Positions 8,088 to 15,335 of a stretch of 64,000 bases of DNA are shown here, one piece after another (position 1 is the first letter of the stretch; each line of letters opens with the position of its first letter). The stretch is taken from assembly GCF_965219715.1 (NCBI RefSeq), contig NZ_OZ244785.1, positions 1,612,001-1,676,000 of the forward strand, in the 5' to 3' direction. The translations under genes were made by a program, and so were the position numbers. The stretch is from Bacterioplanoides sp965219715. GTDB taxonomy: Bacteria; Pseudomonadota; Gammaproteobacteria; Pseudomonadales; Oceanobacteraceae. The notes beneath the pieces were generated by a model, which saw only the letters and a program-made list of their open reading frames with translations, was not told the DNA's origin and searched no databases.

Positions 8088-8879
8088 TTACGAACTCAGA
8101 ACCTGTTTAATTTCGTCCATAGTGGCGCGCTGGCCACCGGTTAAATTCAGCGTCACTTTGCCGCCTGCGCCCATGGTCACGCTGTCGACTCTGGAGCTCA
8201 TTTGCATGCCTACCTGTTCGGTTTTGTTATCCATCGTGGCCGTTACCTTGAAGCGGTACTCACCCGGAGGATAAGGCAGCAGAATCTTGTTCCCGGCGCT
8301 GTCTTTGATAAATTCACCGTCTTTGTCTTTGGCGTATTCCTGACGACGTAACTTGCTGGCATCAAATTCCACAACTTTGCCGTCCACCATCAGATTTAAG
8401 CCATCCCAGCGAACCGACATGGCACCCGCTTCGTGATTATCCAGTGAGAATTTTTCCAGCAGCTGACCTTCACCATCTTCAATCTGCAGCTCGACATTGG
8501 TTGCTGTGCTTGGCACATCGGCATAACCACTAACGATGCCGTTTTGCAGTAAGAAGCCATTTTCATTGCCATCCACAATCACGTTCTGACCAACCAGGCT
8601 GGAAGCCTGTAATGCCGATGCCGAATTAAAGCGATTGGATAAACCTTCGGCTGTGGTGTTCAGCTGGCCGATACCTTCAACCGTTGAGAACTGGGCCAGC
8701 TGGGCAACAAATGCCTGGTTATCGGTTGGCTTTAACGGGTTCTGGTTTTCCAGCTGAGCAACCATCAGCTTTAAGAAAGCGTCTCTGCCCAGTTCATTAC
8801 TTTTTTCGCCGGTCTTTTTGTCTGTGGTCTGGTACTGCTCAAGCGCTTTGGCAGCATCACCGACATTACTTACTGTCAT
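8088..8879 (-). CDS. flgD: Flagellar hook capping/assembly protein FlgD
   Basis: FlgD caps the growing hook and is needed for FlgE polymerisation. The N-terminal signature GRDAFLKLMVAQLENQNPL is followed by DNQAFVAQLAQFSTVEGI, then the FLGD Ig-like/tudor region with a PPGEYRFKVTA strand. ATG 8879 is preceded by AAGGAG with good spacing, giving 263 residues; the longer in-frame start at 8900 lies within the end of flgC. It is placed between flgC and flgE as in most flg operons. Confidence 0.96.
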   Translation of the reverse strand: MTVSNVGDAAKALEQYQTTDKKTGEKSNELGRDAFLKLMVAQLENQNPLKPTDNQAFVAQLAQFSTVEGIGQLNTTAEGLSNRFNSASALQASSLVGQNVIVDGNENGFLLQNGIVSGYADVPSTATNVELQIEDGEGQLLEKFSLDNHEAGAMSVRWDGLNLMVDGKVVEFDASKLRRQEYAKDKDGEFIKDSAGNKILLPYPPGEYRFKVTATMDNKTEQVGMQMSSRVDSVTMGAGGKVTLNLTGGQRATMDEIKQVLSS

Positions 8880-8889
8880 CGTCGGCTCC

Positions 8890-9336
8890 TTATTGTCCAA
8901 GCGTTAAAGTACGTTGCAGCATTTGTTTTGCTGTTTTCAGTACTTCAACGTTCATTTGATAACTGCGGGAAGACGACATCATGTCGGTCATTTCTTCGAC
9001 CACATTAACGTTCGGGTAATACACGTAACCGTCTTCATTCGCCATTGGATGGTCAGGCTGGAAGCGTTGCTGCAGCGGCGCATCTTTTTCGACAATTCCA
9101 AGCACCTGCACACCAACGCCGGTTTCACCTTCTAACTGCTGGAATTCGCCTTTTTGGTTTACCGACATAAATTCTTTCTGCATTACCGCAAACCAGGGCT
9201 TACGCGCACGATAGGTTTCATCAACTGAACTGGAGGCACTTTCAGCGTTAGCAATGTTACTGGCGGTGGTGTTCAGGCGAATTGACTGTGCATTCATGCC
9301 AGAACCGGCGATATCAAATACATTGGTTAACGACAT
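8890..9336 (-). CDS. flgC: Flagellar proximal rod protein FlgC
   Basis: A 148-residue rod protein with the N-terminal axial motif MNAQSIRLNTTASNIANAES and a C-terminal helix NVVEEMTDMMSSSRSYQMN, both typical of FlgC. It starts 2 bases after the flgB stop and its own stop lies 11 bases before flgD. Confidence 0.97.
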   Translation of the reverse strand: MSLTNVFDIAGSGMNAQSIRLNTTASNIANAESASSSVDETYRARKPWFAVMQKEFMSVNQKGEFQQLEGETGVGVQVLGIVEKDAPLQQRFQPDHPMANEDGYVYYPNVNVVEEMTDMMSSSRSYQMNVEVLKTAKQMLQRTLTLGQ

Positions 9337-9338
9337 GA

Positions 9339-9737
9339 TTATTCTCCCCGTACCGCGTTACGCAGGCCTTTGAATTTACCGCTGAGAAATTCGAACGTGG
9401 CGTTGTAGTCCATGCTGTTTTTGGCGAAGTGTGATTTTTCAATCTGGGTTTCAACCGTGTTGCCATCGATGGATGGCTGATTCGGATTGCGGTACAGCAA
9501 TTGCTCATCTGCTTTCACACGACCGGCCAGATGGCCTGAGTTCGTGCGTTCAACCGACAAGCTCTGAGAGCGCTCAACTTCACCGGCAAGCACTGCGCGG
9601 AAGTTGATGTCGCGGGCTTTAAATCCGGGGGTATCAGCGTTCGCCAGGTTATTGGCTAACACTTCCGCTCGTGCTGCCCGTACATGCAGCGCTTTTGCGT
9701 GAAGTCCTAATGCATTGTCGAAACTGATTGAAGCCAT
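9339..9737 (-). CDS. flgB: Flagellar proximal rod protein FlgB
   Basis: First gene of the flgBCDE unit; FlgB forms the base of the rod. It shows ISFDNALGLHAKAL, the axial motif VLANNLANADTPGFKARD and a C-terminal NATFEFLSGKFKGLRNAV helix. I start at ATG 9737 (132 residues); an in-frame GTG at 9746 is possible, and neither has a strong ribosome binding site. It is transcribed from a sigma-54 promoter about 40 bases upstream. Confidence 0.96.
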   Translation of the reverse strand: MASISFDNALGLHAKALHVRAARAEVLANNLANADTPGFKARDINFRAVLAGEVERSQSLSVERTNSGHLAGRVKADEQLLYRNPNQPSIDGNTVETQIEKSHFAKNSMDYNATFEFLSGKFKGLRNAVRGE

Positions 9738-9775
9738 GATTACCACTTGCCGTAAATTCTCGTTTGGTTAGATAC

Positions 9776-9791
9776 AGCAATCCTGATGCCA
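9776..9791 (-). promoter_or_regulatory. Sigma-54 (RpoN) promoter of flgB
   Basis: The minus strand reads TGGCATCAGGATTGCT, matching the RpoN -24/-12 consensus with the invariant GG and GC at correct spacing. It lies 39 bases before the flgB ATG. Confidence 0.85.
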
Positions 9792-9844
9792 ACTATATTT
9801 TTCCTTATATTTCATACACTTAAAGTTTTTTAGGGTTAAGAAAA

Positions 9845-9890
9845 GCGGCAAACGGCAAGGCAATCTTTGCCGCAGCGGCAAAGCGGCAGG
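9845..9890. promoter_or_regulatory. Cluster of GCGGCAA motifs upstream of flgB: candidate enhancer for a sigma-54 activator
   Basis: Within 46 bases there are GCGGCAAA (9845-9852), an overlapping CGGCAAGG, an inverted TTTGCCGC (9866-9873), GCGGCAAA again (9875-9882) and GCGGCAGG (9883-9890). They lie about 55-115 bases upstream of the flgB -24/-12 element, the usual place for an enhancer-binding protein. The same motif occurs as an inverted pair at a similar distance from the flgF promoter. The CGGCAA core loosely resembles the ftr elements bound by the FlbD/FlrC family; that assignment is inference. Confidence 0.55.
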
Positions 9891-9892
9891 CA

Positions 9893-9916
9893 CAAAAAAG
9901 CCACCCGAAGGTGGCT
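9893..9916 (-). terminator. Rho-independent terminator after cheR
   Basis: AGCCACC pairs with GGTGGCT around a 4-base loop and is followed on the minus strand by six T. It separates cheV-cheR from the flgB unit. Confidence 0.85.
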
Positions 9917-9938
9917 GTTTTGTAATGGTTTCTAGATG

Positions 9939-10760
9939 CTATTTCGCGCGGTAAATAATACCCGGGTGGCACTGTACCATTTCGTAACAGTCCTGAAGGT
10001 TATTCATTGCCTCTGAAGCACCCAGCATCAGATACCCGCCTGGATTCAGACTGGCGTGCATACGCTTGAGAATATCCAGCTTCAGGTCAGCCGAGAAATA
10101 AATCAGAACGTTACGGCAGAAAATAACATCGAACTTTCCTAATAACGAAAAGCTCTGCTGCAGATTTTGTGGACGAAAATCGACGCGGCTTTTTACCTGA
10201 GAATTAATCGCCCAGCTTTCATCTGGCTGTTGACTGAAATATGTCTTCAGATATTGGTCAGTCATACCACGACGAATAGCCAGCTGCTGATATTTGCCCT
10301 GACGGGCAGACTCCAGCGCACTCGGCGAGATATCGGTGGCAACAATACGTTCACCGGGGGAAAGAGCGCCCGGATTTTTACGTTTGTACTCTTCAATCTC
10401 GATACTCAGCGAGTAAGGCTCCTGACCAGTCGAACAAGCAGCCGACCAGACTTTAAAAGGGCGTCGACGCTCCGCCAGCTCAGGCAATAACTTTTCACGA
10501 AAGATCCGGTATGGATGATCATCACGAAACCACAGGGTTTCGTTGGTTGTCATGGCATCCACCACCGATTCCTGCAGGCTGCGGTTTCTGCTAACGGCAG
10601 TCAGCAAGTCCGAAACACTGGCCAGCGATTCACGCTCCATCATTCTGCGCAAACGACTGGTAACCAGATATTCCTTACCTTCTCCCAGCATAATACCGCT
10701 GGAATCTTCCAGCATATGGCGGAACTTTTTATATTCGTCCGCCGAAATTGTGAGCGCCAT
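9939..10760 (-). CDS. cheR: Chemotaxis protein methyltransferase CheR
   Basis: CheR methylates glutamates of chemoreceptors using S-adenosylmethionine. The N-terminal helical domain contains TTNET (residues 71-75); the SAM-binding loop is SAACSTGQEP (106-115), the acidic ATDIS segment follows (141-145), and FCRNVLIYF (214-222) is the family signature. Length (273) is standard, with no extra pentapeptide-tethering or TPR domain. It follows cheV by 22 bases and ends at a terminator, so cheV-cheR is a two-gene unit placed upstream of flgB as in Vibrio and Pseudomonas. Confidence 0.97.
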   Translation of the reverse strand: MALTISADEYKKFRHMLEDSSGIMLGEGKEYLVTSRLRRMMERESLASVSDLLTAVSRNRSLQESVVDAMTTNETLWFRDDHPYRIFREKLLPELAERRRPFKVWSAACSTGQEPYSLSIEIEEYKRKNPGALSPGERIVATDISPSALESARQGKYQQLAIRRGMTDQYLKTYFSQQPDESWAINSQVKSRVDFRPQNLQQSFSLLGKFDVIFCRNVLIYFSADLKLDILKRMHASLNPGGYLMLGASEAMNNLQDCYEMVQCHPGIIYRAK

Positions 10761-10782
10761 ATTAATCTACTGACTCCATAAA

Positions 10783-11709
10783 TCAGGAAATACCGTCGAT
10801 CAGCTGCACAACCTGCTCAGCCAGAACATCCGGGTCAAACTTCGCAATAAAGTTATCTGCTCCCACCTTTTCCACCATCGCTTTGTTGAATACACCACTC
10901 AGCGATGAATGCAGCACAACATGGAAGCCTTCCATACGATTATCCGAACGAATTCTGGCAGTCAGGGTATAACCATCCATTTCCGGCATTTCGATGTCAG
11001 AAATCAGCATCATGTATTGATCCGATAACTTCTGACCGCCTTCAACGATACCTTCCAGGTGTTCCCAGGCTTCTTTACCATCATTCAGCGCGACAACCTC
11101 GACACCAATATGCTCGAGACAGCGACATATCTGTTTACGGGCGATTTTTGAATCATCAACAATCAATACCCGTTTCTGCTGCGCCACTTCGTGCACTTCA
11201 TCCGAGACCACACCCTCACTGATTTCTTCATTGATCGGAGACACTTCCGCCAGGATCTTCTCTACATCAATAATCTCAACCAGCTGATTCTCAACTTCCG
11301 TCACAGCGGTGAGGTAATGATCTCTGCCAGTCCCCTTCGGTGGCGGATGAATCTCTTCCCAGTTCATATTGACGATGCGCTCAACACCGGCAACCAGAAA
11401 GCCCTGAGTCTTGCCGTTGTATTCAGTGATGATGACAAAGGTATTTTCCAGATCCGGTAATGCAGCGTTACCGGTTGCCATGCTCATATCCATAATCGGC
11501 AGAGTACCTGAGCGAATATGGGCTACCCCTCTGACGACAGGGTTACTGCCGGGCAGTATGGTCAGTTCAGGGCACTGAAGTACCTCACGAACTTTAAATA
11601 CGTTGATTCCGTATACCTGGCTGCCGTTTACCCTGAACAACAACAGTTCCAGCCGATTCTCCCCAACAAGTTGGGTGCGCTGGTTAACTGTGTCTAAAAC
11701 ACCCGCCAT
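10783..11709 (-). CDS. cheV: Chemotaxis coupling/response-regulator protein CheV
   Basis: CheV couples receptors to CheA and is itself phosphorylated. Residues about 18-160 form a CheW-like domain (ELLLFRVNGSQVYGINVFKVREVL). Residues about 179-300 form a receiver domain with the acidic pair DD at 185-186 and phosphoacceptor Asp238 in ISDIEMPEMDG. ATG 11709 with AGGAG six bases upstream gives 308 residues; the longer in-frame start at 11778 reads into the divergent flgA promoter region. It lies divergent to flgA. Confidence 0.97.
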   Translation of the reverse strand: MAGVLDTVNQRTQLVGENRLELLLFRVNGSQVYGINVFKVREVLQCPELTILPGSNPVVRGVAHIRSGTLPIMDMSMATGNAALPDLENTFVIITEYNGKTQGFLVAGVERIVNMNWEEIHPPPKGTGRDHYLTAVTEVENQLVEIIDVEKILAEVSPINEEISEGVVSDEVHEVAQQKRVLIVDDSKIARKQICRCLEHIGVEVVALNDGKEAWEHLEGIVEGGQKLSDQYMMLISDIEMPEMDGYTLTARIRSDNRMEGFHVVLHSSLSGVFNKAMVEKVGADNFIAKFDPDVLAEQVVQLIDGIS

Positions 11710-11801
11710 ACAATGCTCCTGACCTGGCTGTAATATTTTCCGGCATGACCTTTGCTGAGTACTCTTCAGAACGAGCAAAACGCCAATTAATCGCCGGATC
11801 T

Positions 11802-12521
11802 ATGACACTAAAATTTCTTAATAACTTGAGCATAGTCGAGAACCCGAAATTTGTTCGGTTTATTCGCGCTTTTTTACTGCTGGTGCTGTCATGGCCAGCT
11901 TATGGCGACTGGCGTGAAGATGTTGAGCAACAGCTGTTTAAGCAGTGGCGACAACTTACCGGCGATTCGGCGGAAGCACAGATTAGCTTTATTGGCATCA
12001 GTGATGACTACCAGCTGCCACGCTGCCAAAGCCAGCCGGAAATGCGCCTTACCCGGGCGCTTCAGGCGGGTAAAAATGGTTTACAGCTGAGTTGCGGCTC
12101 ACCCTACTGGAACCAGCACATCGCCATTCAGTTGCATGTGATGCAACCGGTTGTGGTACTGACACGACCACTGCGTAATAAAGAACTGGCAACAAACAGC
12201 CATTTGCGTGTCAGCAAACTGGACATTGGTGAACTGAATAAAGGCTTTTTTAACCGGATTGAAGAAGTCAGCGGCCTGCAGGCCAAGCGCAGCTTGCCGC
12301 CCGGCACGGTATTAAGCCCGGATATGCTGGAACAGCCGATTCTGATAAAGCGCGGAGAGAAAGTCGCCATCCGGCTTTCCCGGCCAGGCATTCAGGTTGA
12401 GATGGATGGCCAGGCAATGGCTCAAGGCCGTGCGGGACAACGAATACGCGTAAGAAATTTGCAGTCGAAGAAAATCATCAGCGCAGTAGTGATCGCGCGT
12501 GGTTTAGTACAAGTGCAATAA
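11802..12521 (+). CDS. flgA: Flagellar P-ring chaperone FlgA
   Basis: FlgA is a periplasmic chaperone for P-ring assembly. A signal peptide (KFVRFIRAFLLLVLSWPAYG) is followed by the FlgA/SAF region: VVLTRPLRNKELATNSHLRVSKLDIGEL, then LPPGTVLSPDMLEQPILIKRGEKV and a C-terminal GQRIRVRNLQSKKII segment typical of the family. The exact start is unsure: ATG 11802 gives 239 residues, while an in-frame ATG at 11745 adds 19 residues before a long basic N-region. No strong ribosome binding site decides it. It is divergent to cheV and upstream of flgM. Confidence 0.92.
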   Translation: MTLKFLNNLSIVENPKFVRFIRAFLLLVLSWPAYGDWREDVEQQLFKQWRQLTGDSAEAQISFIGISDDYQLPRCQSQPEMRLTRALQAGKNGLQLSCGSPYWNQHIAIQLHVMQPVVVLTRPLRNKELATNSHLRVSKLDIGELNKGFFNRIEEVSGLQAKRSLPPGTVLSPDMLEQPILIKRGEKVAIRLSRPGIQVEMDGQAMAQGRAGQRIRVRNLQSKKIISAVVIARGLVQVQ

Positions 12522-12537
12522 ATTTTCAAAAAAATCC

Positions 12538-12564
12538 TAAAGTTCTAACTTTGGGCGCCGATAA
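12538..12564 (+). promoter_or_regulatory. Sigma-28 (FliA) promoter of flgMN
   Basis: TAAA, a 15-base spacer, then GCCGATAA: an exact match to the FliA consensus. It starts 16 bases after the flgA stop and about 50 bases before the flgM start. FlgM would therefore be made from a promoter dependent on the sigma factor it inhibits, the classical feedback arrangement. Confidence 0.93.
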
Positions 12565-12611
12565 CACCTATGCAGGAGTGTATACTAGCTATGAAGCTCG
12601 GAGATTTAGTC

Positions 12612-12917
12612 ATGAACATCAACAAATTCACCGGTGGACTCGATAATCACGCGAGGACCCGGAACGAAGCAGCCAAAGCGCCAACCAGCCAGGCCCCTCA
12701 GGCCAAAGCGGAACAAAGTGCAGGCCTGACCGATCAGGTTAAACTGAGCGCCAGCAGTAAAAGCATTCAGCAGATCGAAGCCGAAGTTCGCAATCTGCCT
12801 GAAGTCGATGACAGCACCGTCGATCGTATCCGCAGCCAGATCGAAAGCGGCGAATACAAAATCGATTATCAGAAACTGGCAGGAAAAATGCTTGATTTTG
12901 AGGAGCGTTTAAACTGA
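12612..12917 (+). CDS. flgM: Anti-sigma-28 factor FlgM
   Basis: FlgM binds and inhibits FliA until it is exported through the completed hook-basal body. This 101-residue version begins MNINKFTGGLDN, has a polar disordered N-terminal half, then DQVKLSASSKSIQQIEAEV and VDRIRSQIESGEYKIDYQKLA, the conserved sigma-binding helices. ATG 12612 is preceded by GGAG eight bases upstream; the longer frame from 12570 would start at about the transcription start itself. It is followed 14 bases later by flgN. Confidence 0.96.
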   Translation: MNINKFTGGLDNHARTRNEAAKAPTSQAPQAKAEQSAGLTDQVKLSASSKSIQQIEAEVRNLPEVDDSTVDRIRSQIESGEYKIDYQKLAGKMLDFEERLN

Positions 12918-12931
12918 TCCTGTGAGACTCC

Positions 12932-13402
12932 ATGACTGCCGACAACATTACTTTTGCTCAATTATTATCTTCCGAGCTAGAACTGACTTCTGCCCTGCAT
13001 CAGCTTCTTGAGCAAGAACTGGCGGCTCTGCAAGAACAAGCCATGGAGCCGCTCTCCGCCCTTCAGCATAAAAAGTCCGAACTCCTGCAACAGTTGCAAC
13101 ATCAGTCTCAGCAGCGTCTGGACTGGATGACCCAACAGCAACTCCCCCATTCAAAAGAATGCCTTGAGCGGCCGGACTTTGCCGCCGATGAGCAGCTGAA
13201 CCTGCTATGGCAACAACTCGGTGATGGCTATGAAAAGAATCAGCAGCTGTCCCGGGTGCTTGGTCAAATTGTCTTAACCGCAAGAAAACGTTCAATTGAT
13301 CTGCTTAATATCTTGCACGGCAAGCAGAATGATCCACACTTATATAACTCAAATGGCAAAGCCAGTGGCTTAAATCAGGGTTTAGGTTATACCCGAGCCT
13401 GA
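12932..13402 (+). CDS. flgN: Flagellar export chaperone FlgN
   Basis: FlgN is the cytoplasmic chaperone for hook-filament junction proteins FlgK and FlgL. The 156-residue protein is helical and Gln/Leu-rich (LLSSELELTSALHQLLEQEL, LQHKKSELLQQLQHQ) and ends with a polar tail, the standard FlgN layout; a segment NQQLSRVLGQIVLTARKRSI lies in the C-terminal half. It forms a unit with flgM under the sigma-28 promoter. Confidence 0.9.
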   Translation: MTADNITFAQLLSSELELTSALHQLLEQELAALQEQAMEPLSALQHKKSELLQQLQHQSQQRLDWMTQQQLPHSKECLERPDFAADEQLNLLWQQLGDGYEKNQQLSRVLGQIVLTARKRSIDLLNILHGKQNDPHLYNSNGKASGLNQGLGYTRA

Positions 13403-13437
13403 TCGTGTGACAAACAGAAGTAATACCGGATTTATCG

Positions 13438-14178
13438 ATGGCACAGGAAAGCAACCAGGAATACACACTTACTGCACCGGAAGACGTCTATGGCGCCTTG
13501 CGGAAAATCGTATTGATGGAAACCCCGGTTAAAGTTCATATAGAAGGCAACAACGAAGCCTTCCGCTCGGCCATCACCAAGGCTGAACTCAAAAGCCGCA
13601 GCTTTTTTATGGACCAGGTGATTCCAAACGAAGGCAATGATCTGATCCGTCAGGGCCGGCGCTTCACTATTGAATGTGACTCTCAGGGCGTGCGCATTGA
13701 ATTCAACGTAACCGGACGAATGAAGTTTAATCCGGCTAAAGAGCAATACCGTATCGAATTTCCTGAGAGCCTGCTCTATTTACAACGCCGCACCGCCTAC
13801 CGGGTTATGGTTCCACCGGCTCATGATATCCGCCTGAAAGTAAAAATGAGCGATGAGCAAGGCGATGTTACCGGTGTGATTGAAGACCTGTCATCCAGTG
13901 GCTTCCGCGCCAAAATAAAAGGCAACGTTAAAAAACGGCTGGAAGAAGTCCGTAACTTCCCGGTAGCGAAAGTCCGCTTTAACCAGGAACACTTTATGGA
14001 TTGCTCTCTGGAAGCACGACACGTCATTCTTGATGACAACGGTGATACCCACTGTGGTTTCGCTTTCAGCATGATGTCAGCAACGGCACAGCGCTACATC
14101 GACCGCCTGATTACCGAATTCCAATGGGAAGAACGGCGAATGAAGGAACAACAAGATTCTGAACTGGGTAATGTCTGA
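13438..14178 (+). CDS. ycgR: YcgR-family flagellar brake protein (PilZ domain)
   Basis: YcgR proteins bind cyclic di-GMP and slow the flagellar motor. The first about 105 residues match the YcgR N-terminal domain (IVLMETPVKVHIEGNNE, KAELKSRSFFMD). A PilZ domain follows from the motif QRRTAYRV (the RxxxR c-di-GMP site) through EDLSSSGFRAKI (the [D/N]xSxxG motif). Both parts needed for c-di-GMP binding are intact in a 246-residue chain. It follows flgN by 35 bases and may share its transcript. It links second-messenger signalling to this flagellar locus. Confidence 0.92.
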   Translation: MAQESNQEYTLTAPEDVYGALRKIVLMETPVKVHIEGNNEAFRSAITKAELKSRSFFMDQVIPNEGNDLIRQGRRFTIECDSQGVRIEFNVTGRMKFNPAKEQYRIEFPESLLYLQRRTAYRVMVPPAHDIRLKVKMSDEQGDVTGVIEDLSSSGFRAKIKGNVKKRLEEVRNFPVAKVRFNQEHFMDCSLEARHVILDDNGDTHCGFAFSMMSATAQRYIDRLITEFQWEERRMKEQQDSELGNV

Positions 14179-14248
14179 TAACGGCTAATCGACCTGTGAT
14201 GCTGTCAAACATGACATTAGCCAAGTTACGCTTTAGAATCCTCCTCTC

Positions 14249-14323
14249 GCCCCCGTAGTTAAATGGATATAATAGGGTCCTCCTAAGACTTAGTTGTTGG
14301 TTCGATTCCAGCCGGGGGCGCCA
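14249..14323 (+). tRNA. tRNA-Arg (anticodon CCT)
   Basis: A cloverleaf can be drawn: acceptor GCCCCCG pairs with CGGGGGC, the D-arm contains GTTAAATGGATATAAT, the anticodon loop is CTCCTAA with CCT as anticodon, and the T-arm has GGTTCGATTCC. The CCA end is encoded (14321-14323). The anticodon stem has two G-U pairs. No repeated 3' tRNA fragment that would mark an integrated island was seen nearby. Confidence 0.95.
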
Positions 14324-14561
14324 GTCTACTACCTTGTTCGTGCGACAAGACTCAAGTGTGTTGATTTCTAAGTAGCTTGGATTGATTCCTGCTGTTTCCA
14401 TCAAACGAAATAAAGGCCAATCTATACCCGCGCAAACGAGCAAACCTCATCACATCTTTAATTACTTGAAACGCCACAGATTTGCGGAGTGCTTTTTACT
14501 TCTCAATATACTTCTCGCCACATTACTGTCTCAACTAAGCTCCTCAGCGGAACAATCTATT
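14324..14561. other. Intergenic stretch between tRNA-Arg and the TetR operators, no gene recognised
   Basis: About 240 bases with only a weak open frame that has no good ribosome binding site and overlaps the downstream regulator. No recognisable RNA, repeat or gene remnant was seen. Confidence 0.5.
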
Positions 14562-14583
14562 CAGCCGACTGATCAGTCGGCTG
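14562..14583. promoter_or_regulatory. TetR-family operator O1, perfect 22-base palindrome
   Basis: A perfect palindrome whose core is CCGACTGATCAGTCGG, extended on both sides by CAG/CTG. It lies about 60 bases upstream of the tetR gene. A related half-site pair follows at 14614-14625 and a third palindrome precedes the target gene at 15302-15315, so it is very probably the binding site of the encoded regulator. Confidence 0.85.
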
Positions 14584-14613
14584 TTGCTTTCGACGTCGTC
14601 TTGCGGCTAAATA

Positions 14614-14628
14614 GACTGATCAGTCGGT
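14614..14628. promoter_or_regulatory. TetR-family operator O2
   Basis: GACTGATCAGTC is symmetric, and the right side continues as GGT, matching O1. It lies about 15 bases before the tetR start, positioned to block initiation of its own transcript. Confidence 0.8.
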
Positions 14629-14640
14629 TTAGAGCAATTT

Positions 14641-15249
14641 ATGACCAGCCAATCTATGACAAACCTGAGTAAACGCGATCAGATTTTGCTGAGTGCATTA
14701 ACTTTATTTAATGAGCAGGGCTTTGAAAAAACGCCAACGTCGGCCATCTCAAAACACGCAGGTGTGGCGACCGGTACCTTGTTTCATCACTTTAAAACCA
14801 AAGAAGATCTGATTAACGCGCTCTATCTCGACATCAAGACAGAAATCCGGGACATCAGTCAGCCCGATTCGTTGATAACAGCAGACGATCAGCCACTGAC
14901 CGAAGATTTTGTTAAAACCGGATTAAAAGCAGCCTGGCTGAGCATGATGAACTGGATGCAGCTGCACCCAGCGAAATTCCGCTTTATGGCGCAGTTTGGA
15001 GAGTCGGCCTACATCAGCAACAACACCCGTGAGACGGTGTCTCAGTTGTTTCAGGCCGCCGATCGCTTATTTGAAAATGCCATACAGCATGGGATTTTCC
15101 GGCCCCTGCCCAGCTGCCTGTTAACCAGCTTAATGGGGGCTCATATGTTTGCCGCCGCCAATCAGTTGGTGCAGCAACCCGAACTGTGGCAACAGCCTGG
15201 CATGCAAGACACATTATTTGAATCCTGCTGGGGCATTTTAGCCAGCTAA
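14641..15249 (+). CDS. TetR/AcrR-family transcriptional repressor
   Basis: A 202-residue regulator. Residues about 13-60 form the TetR DNA-binding domain (ILLSALTLFNEQGFEKTPTS, then AGVATGTLFHHFKTKEDLI), with the typical helix-turn-helix TLFHHF recognition part. The C-terminal ligand-binding half is helical and not diagnostic of a ligand. An alternative ATG at 14656 exists; no strong ribosome binding site decides. Two operators precede it and a third precedes the adjacent metallo-hydrolase lipoprotein, so it most likely represses itself and that gene. The inducer is unknown. Confidence 0.93.
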   Translation: MTSQSMTNLSKRDQILLSALTLFNEQGFEKTPTSAISKHAGVATGTLFHHFKTKEDLINALYLDIKTEIRDISQPDSLITADDQPLTEDFVKTGLKAAWLSMMNWMQLHPAKFRFMAQFGESAYISNNTRETVSQLFQAADRLFENAIQHGIFRPLPSCLLTSLMGAHMFAAANQLVQQPELWQQPGMQDTLFESCWGILAS

Positions 15250-15301
15250 CTGAATGAAGGGCTTATGGCGACATAAGCCCAATTATTAACACCCAAAACC
15301 G

Positions 15302-15315
15302 ACCGACTAGTCGGT
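15302..15315. promoter_or_regulatory. TetR-family operator O3 in front of the metallo-hydrolase gene
   Basis: ACCGACTAGTCGGT is a perfect palindrome sharing the CCGACT/AGTCGG half-sites with O1, but with a spacer two bases shorter at its centre. It sits about 20 bases before the ATG of the next gene. Confidence 0.78.
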
Positions 15316-15335
15316 TGTTATTATGGAGATGATTG

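Noticed and set aside
14249..14640. Genomic island integrated at tRNA-Arg
   Set aside because: No integrase and no repeated 3' tRNA fragment was found downstream; the following genes look like ordinary chromosomal genes.
14382..14672. Plus-strand open frame of 96 codons after tRNA-Arg
   Set aside because: No ribosome binding site, overlaps both TetR operators and the start of tetR, and has no recognisable protein pattern.
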